NCBI RefSeq assembly: GCF_019399895.1
Contig: NC_091864.1
Coordinates: 7,480,001-7,544,000, forward strand
Direction: 5' to 3'
DNA length: 64,000 bases
From: Cardiocondyla obscurior
Taxonomy: Eukaryota > Arthropoda > Insecta > Hymenoptera > Formicidae
The first letter of the stretch is position 1. Each line of letters opens with the position of its first letter. The position numbers were made by a program, and so were the translations under genes. Shown piece after piece: positions 60,987-64,000 of this stretch. The notes under the pieces are model-generated. The model worked only from the letters and a program-made list of their open reading frames with translations. It was not told the DNA's origin and did no database searches.

Positions 60987-62141
60987 ATAATTTATGGCCA
61001 AGCCGGTAACTAGTTAAGAAATATATTTAAATCGCGCGATCTAATCGCTAGCTGCGAAATCAAATTAGCTAGATAAATTTCAACTCAGGGAAGCTTTTCT
61101 TTCACTTTTTCGTAGTTTTTTTTTTCTCTTTCCGATATGTTCTTTCTGTAAGAAAGCGCTCACTCTACGTTTTTTTTTTAACGTTAGTTAATGGCACTGT
61201 TAGGTTTAAGTAATTACAAATCGTTACGTTAAATAATTTCGGATAATGTGAATAATTAATTGACGTCCCTACAAGTTAATTAATTGGCGCACATAAGTCT
61301 AGCGTGTATGCATATAAGTACAAACCTCTTGACATGCAATTTCGATGATACACGGGATAGCATAGAAGTGATACATCAAAAGGGCAAAGGATCATGGCTT
61401 ACGTATAGTAGTCTCGTTGTAGTATTGATCACGAATCGTTTTCTTTTTCGCAACAATACGCGATCAACTATAATTAAACAACCCGTATACGCCAGCATGC
61501 GTTTAATATTTAAATTAATAATCAATTATTTACGTTCATTTTCACTAACCTAAGCTATCAATTTTAATTCCGGCTCCACCTTCTATTTTTATTCAGTTTT
61601 AAAAATTAGAGAAAGATAAAGGATCAATTAAAGAGAGATCAAAGTTAATCTGTAATGGTAAAAACGAGAGCATTAATGCGCCAATCGCGTAATCGCAAAA
61701 CATTTCCAAACGATCTATAAACTGGGACAACCTAAGTGCGTGTGTTCATGATTTTTTTTTCTTTTTTTTTTCCTTTTATTCATGTCTGCTGATCTCTGTT
61801 GCGTGATAACGCAATTGGACGTAATTTATTTAAGCTTTAATTTGAATCATATCGATTACGTTTCGTTAGTACGTTGGTTAATACTGCGATACAATGCACG
61901 TGTTGTGCAAATTGCAATATTGTGCATAGTAATACATTAAATATTCCCTAAAAAATTATATTATTATATTATAGAGAGAATATAGATTTCAAAATCGTTC
62001 GCAAGAAATTCTCGAGTTTTATTTTCATTATTAGTGCGCATGTTAGTTAACATTTGCTACGTTTTTTTTTTTCTTTAATATTTCGTTTTATATTATTTTA
62101 ATAATCAATTAAATAATTTTTTTTTTTTGATGAATACTTAC

Positions 62142-62217
62142 TTCGGTCTTCCCAGTATCTTGCCAAGCGGTCCGACAGGTCTCCATACTCATTCTGTTGC
62201 AGCGTATTCGGTCTAGG
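62142..62217 (-). CDS. Orcokinin common exon (pro-region)
   Basis: The acceptor GATTACAG ends at 62218 and the donor is CGAA|GTAAGT. It encodes PRPNTLQQNEYGDLSDRLAR then YWEDR, with one leftover base that joins both the B exon and the A-specific exon in frame. EYGDL-x-DRLARYWE is the kind of pro-region that follows the signal peptide in insect orcokinin precursors. The exon starts in phase 0, so the signal-peptide exon must be further 5'. I could not find it between 62218 and 64000, and it probably lies outside the window. Confidence 0.82.
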
Positions 62218-64000
62218 CTGTAATCGTAAATGGAAAAAAGTTTTTAATTGTAGCCACCGGGCATTTTGCGTAAAATTTATTTATTCGCCATTCAGCCGAC
62301 AAAATTACAACTACAATATTTTACTTTCATTATTACCAGCTACATTATTATTTGTCATATACAAATTAGAAAATCTTCAATTTCCTTTTCATTTTCATTA
62401 AAATGTAATTTTATATATACTTTATTAACATGGAATGTTCTTTAATCATAACAGCGTAAACAGTATGACATTTTTATAATTAAATTTGCAAAATGCATTG
62501 CTTAGTTATACATATTTGAGCCGTTACATTTGAACTTTGTGCAATTATTATACATTTGATTTTTAACGTATTTTTATACTGCGTAGATCAAAATCTAATG
62601 GTCTGATCATAATGATCTTATACCTAGCAGAAGTTTAATTAATGTCTTTGCTGATACCGGGTTGATAGAATCGAACAAATATTACACCGGAGTAAAAAGA
62701 AAATATAAGATCTAACTCGCGAACATATATATAATGTAATTTCAAGGTATACGTATACAAGAACTACATGTTAAGCCCGTTCTTGGCGTAACGGCGGCAC
62801 GTGTTTCGTCGTTCTTATCATCGATAAGCTTATCGCGCCTGCCACAAAGTTGCGAGCTGCATTATGTTAATTAAAACTTTGCTTACCGTACGTTGTTCGA
62901 CCTTACGTTATGGATCGAACTCACCGCGCGACGTTTTTCTCCTTCGTTCATCAAACGTGCATTATAAATTTCCCGCGAATTTTGCGGCTTCAACTAAACA
63001 GCTAAATGCGTTCGTAACGATCGTTCCGTTCATTCAATGCTATTCTTGGCTTCTATATTACTTTTACTTTCTAAATAATAAAACGTAAGAATAGTTCTTT
63101 TTTTTTACAGTTTTACTTTTAAGAGTTGATCACGATCCGCGAAGTGAGACAAAAATTGTAACCGGCGTCTTAAGATGTAGGGTACAATTTGTTTAAATTT
63201 TGGCTGTGAAATACGTCGGTTGTTGGATTATTACTTTAGTGAAACTTGATGAGAAACAGCTTTTTAAAGGTGCCGTAGTCGACTCTGAATACGCTGTCCG
63301 CGAACTACAAATCGATATATTATACAGCTGCTACAGCTCGTCATTATATCATTACTCGCACTAATAATTACAAGAGTTAAGGCCGCCGTTAGTACGAAGG
63401 GTTTTTTTCTTTTTTTTTTTTTTTTTTAATTTGCATTTATTCGACGAATAAGTGTTTTCTGCGCCGGAAAATATTCTGCCATTCTTAGTATTCACCTTAC
63501 ACGTTAACATCGAACGTCGTCGATGTGAATATTTGACAAAATTATAAAGCTAAACTCTATGCGACAGGAACAGCCACGTTTCTCTCTCTTTCTCGCTCTT
63601 TTCTTCAGCGAAATAACGCTTTTTAGCAGCATAATCAAATTTTGTGAAAGGGCTTTTTGCTCGGAGGCCCTGCTTTCGGTATGGCAATCTTCCATAACGT
63701 ACCGGAATAAACAAAGAGTAGAGAAATGAAATTTTGCGTATATTGCGAAATGCTGTAGGACGGGAAATTTTGCGAATTTAATTTTGCTGGTAAAACCAAA
63801 CGCCGCCGACGTTGACGATCAACGACAGCTTCGATCGCGCCTTGATAAAATCGCATTTCTCATCGCGTACCGTTACTTACTGCAAGCGGCGCAAGCTGCG
63901 TAATAATTAACTGACGAGTGTTACGGTTGGTAATTAAGTTGGCAAAGTTAATGAAGCTTCGATCCGTTTAAAACAAACGATAATCAAACGAGTAAGGAGG
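62218..64000. other. Right-edge stretch, probably an orcokinin intron or leader
   Basis: No signal-peptide exon or other coding exon could be supported. Minus-strand donors (GCG|GTGAGT near 62930, TACG|GTAAGC near 62885, TTGCA|GTAAGT near 63887) exist, but the upstream frames have no suitable Met with a hydrophobic run. Confidence 0.45.

Larger units (their letters stand above)
58569..62141 (-). other. Orcokinin intron (common exon to B exon)
   Basis: About 3.6 kb without a supported coding exon. It contains the three-copy tandem repeat at 60.17-60.64 kb and copy 2 of repeat B at 60.85 kb. A possible minus-strand untranslated exon ends at a GAAG|GTAAGC donor at 59328. Confidence 0.5.

Noticed and set aside
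63885..63960. Minus-strand frame ending ITQLAPLA before a GTAAGT, considered as the orcokinin signal exon
   Set aside because: A stop occurs upstream with no Met after it, so it cannot encode the start of the precursor.
1..64000. tRNA, rRNA, CRISPR or prokaryotic operon features
   Set aside because: None could be recognised; the gene structures are eukaryotic. I could not run a covariance search, so small RNA genes may be missed.

Overview
The window looks like nuclear DNA from an insect, most probably an ant or another hymenopteran. The evidence is AT-rich DNA with many poly(A)/poly(T) tracts, intron-bearing genes with GT..AG borders, insect-type proteins (BicC, PTEN starting MANTIS, an orcokinin gene) and short foldback transposon relics. 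The species call is inference. No bacterial, viral or CRISPR feature was seen. All exon models were built by reading splice borders and checking that the codon phases join.

Layout. 1-9.6 kb: the 5' end of Bicaudal-C on the minus strand (two coding exons; the KH exons lie beyond the left edge). 11.1-12.7 kb: complete METTL14 on the plus strand, divergent from BicC. 12.7-26.7 kb: about 14 kb without a recognisable gene. 26.7-29.0 kb: complete PTEN (minus), with a GC-rich likely promoter block upstream at 29.9-30.9 kb. 32.1-33.7 kb: ATAD1/Msp1-type AAA ATPase (minus). 35.0-37.35 kb: CCT8 (minus). 38.4-40.6 kb: an unrecognised 630-residue Cys/His-rich protein (plus). 41.7-43.0 kb: NDUFAF5 (plus). 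43.1-44.1 kb: UFC1 (minus), divergent from SARNP (44.6-46.2 kb, plus). 46.8-49.6 kb: RTF1 (plus). 52.1-53.3 kb: an unrecognised 234-residue protein (plus). 54.9-62.2 kb: an orcokinin neuropeptide gene (minus) with two alternative 3' branches, one encoding three orcokinin A peptides and one a 13-copy array of NLDxIGG peptides (orcokinin B).

Most genes are single-copy housekeeping genes: m6A RNA methylation (METTL14), mRNA export (SARNP), transcription elongation (RTF1), chaperonin (CCT8), mitochondrial protein quality control and complex I assembly (ATAD1, NDUFAF5), UFMylation (UFC1) and PI3K antagonism (PTEN). They are packed tightly and often head to head, and I see no shared pathway.

The most unusual item is on the plus strand between the two orcokinin branches. 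Four phase-consistent exons at 56420-57303 encode a predicted secreted protein with a duplicated 16-codon module (LRGGGGPGRVSCPGGA / LRGGAGPGRASCTGGA). Four of the seven differences between the modules are silent in the proposed frame, and a GKR amidation/processing site sits between them. I do not recognise it, and it may be an undescribed peptide precursor nested antisense in the orcokinin gene. Other items of interest are three foldback/MITE-like elements, two dispersed repeat pairs, a three-copy 162-bp tandem repeat and two exon starts that look like recursive-splice sites.
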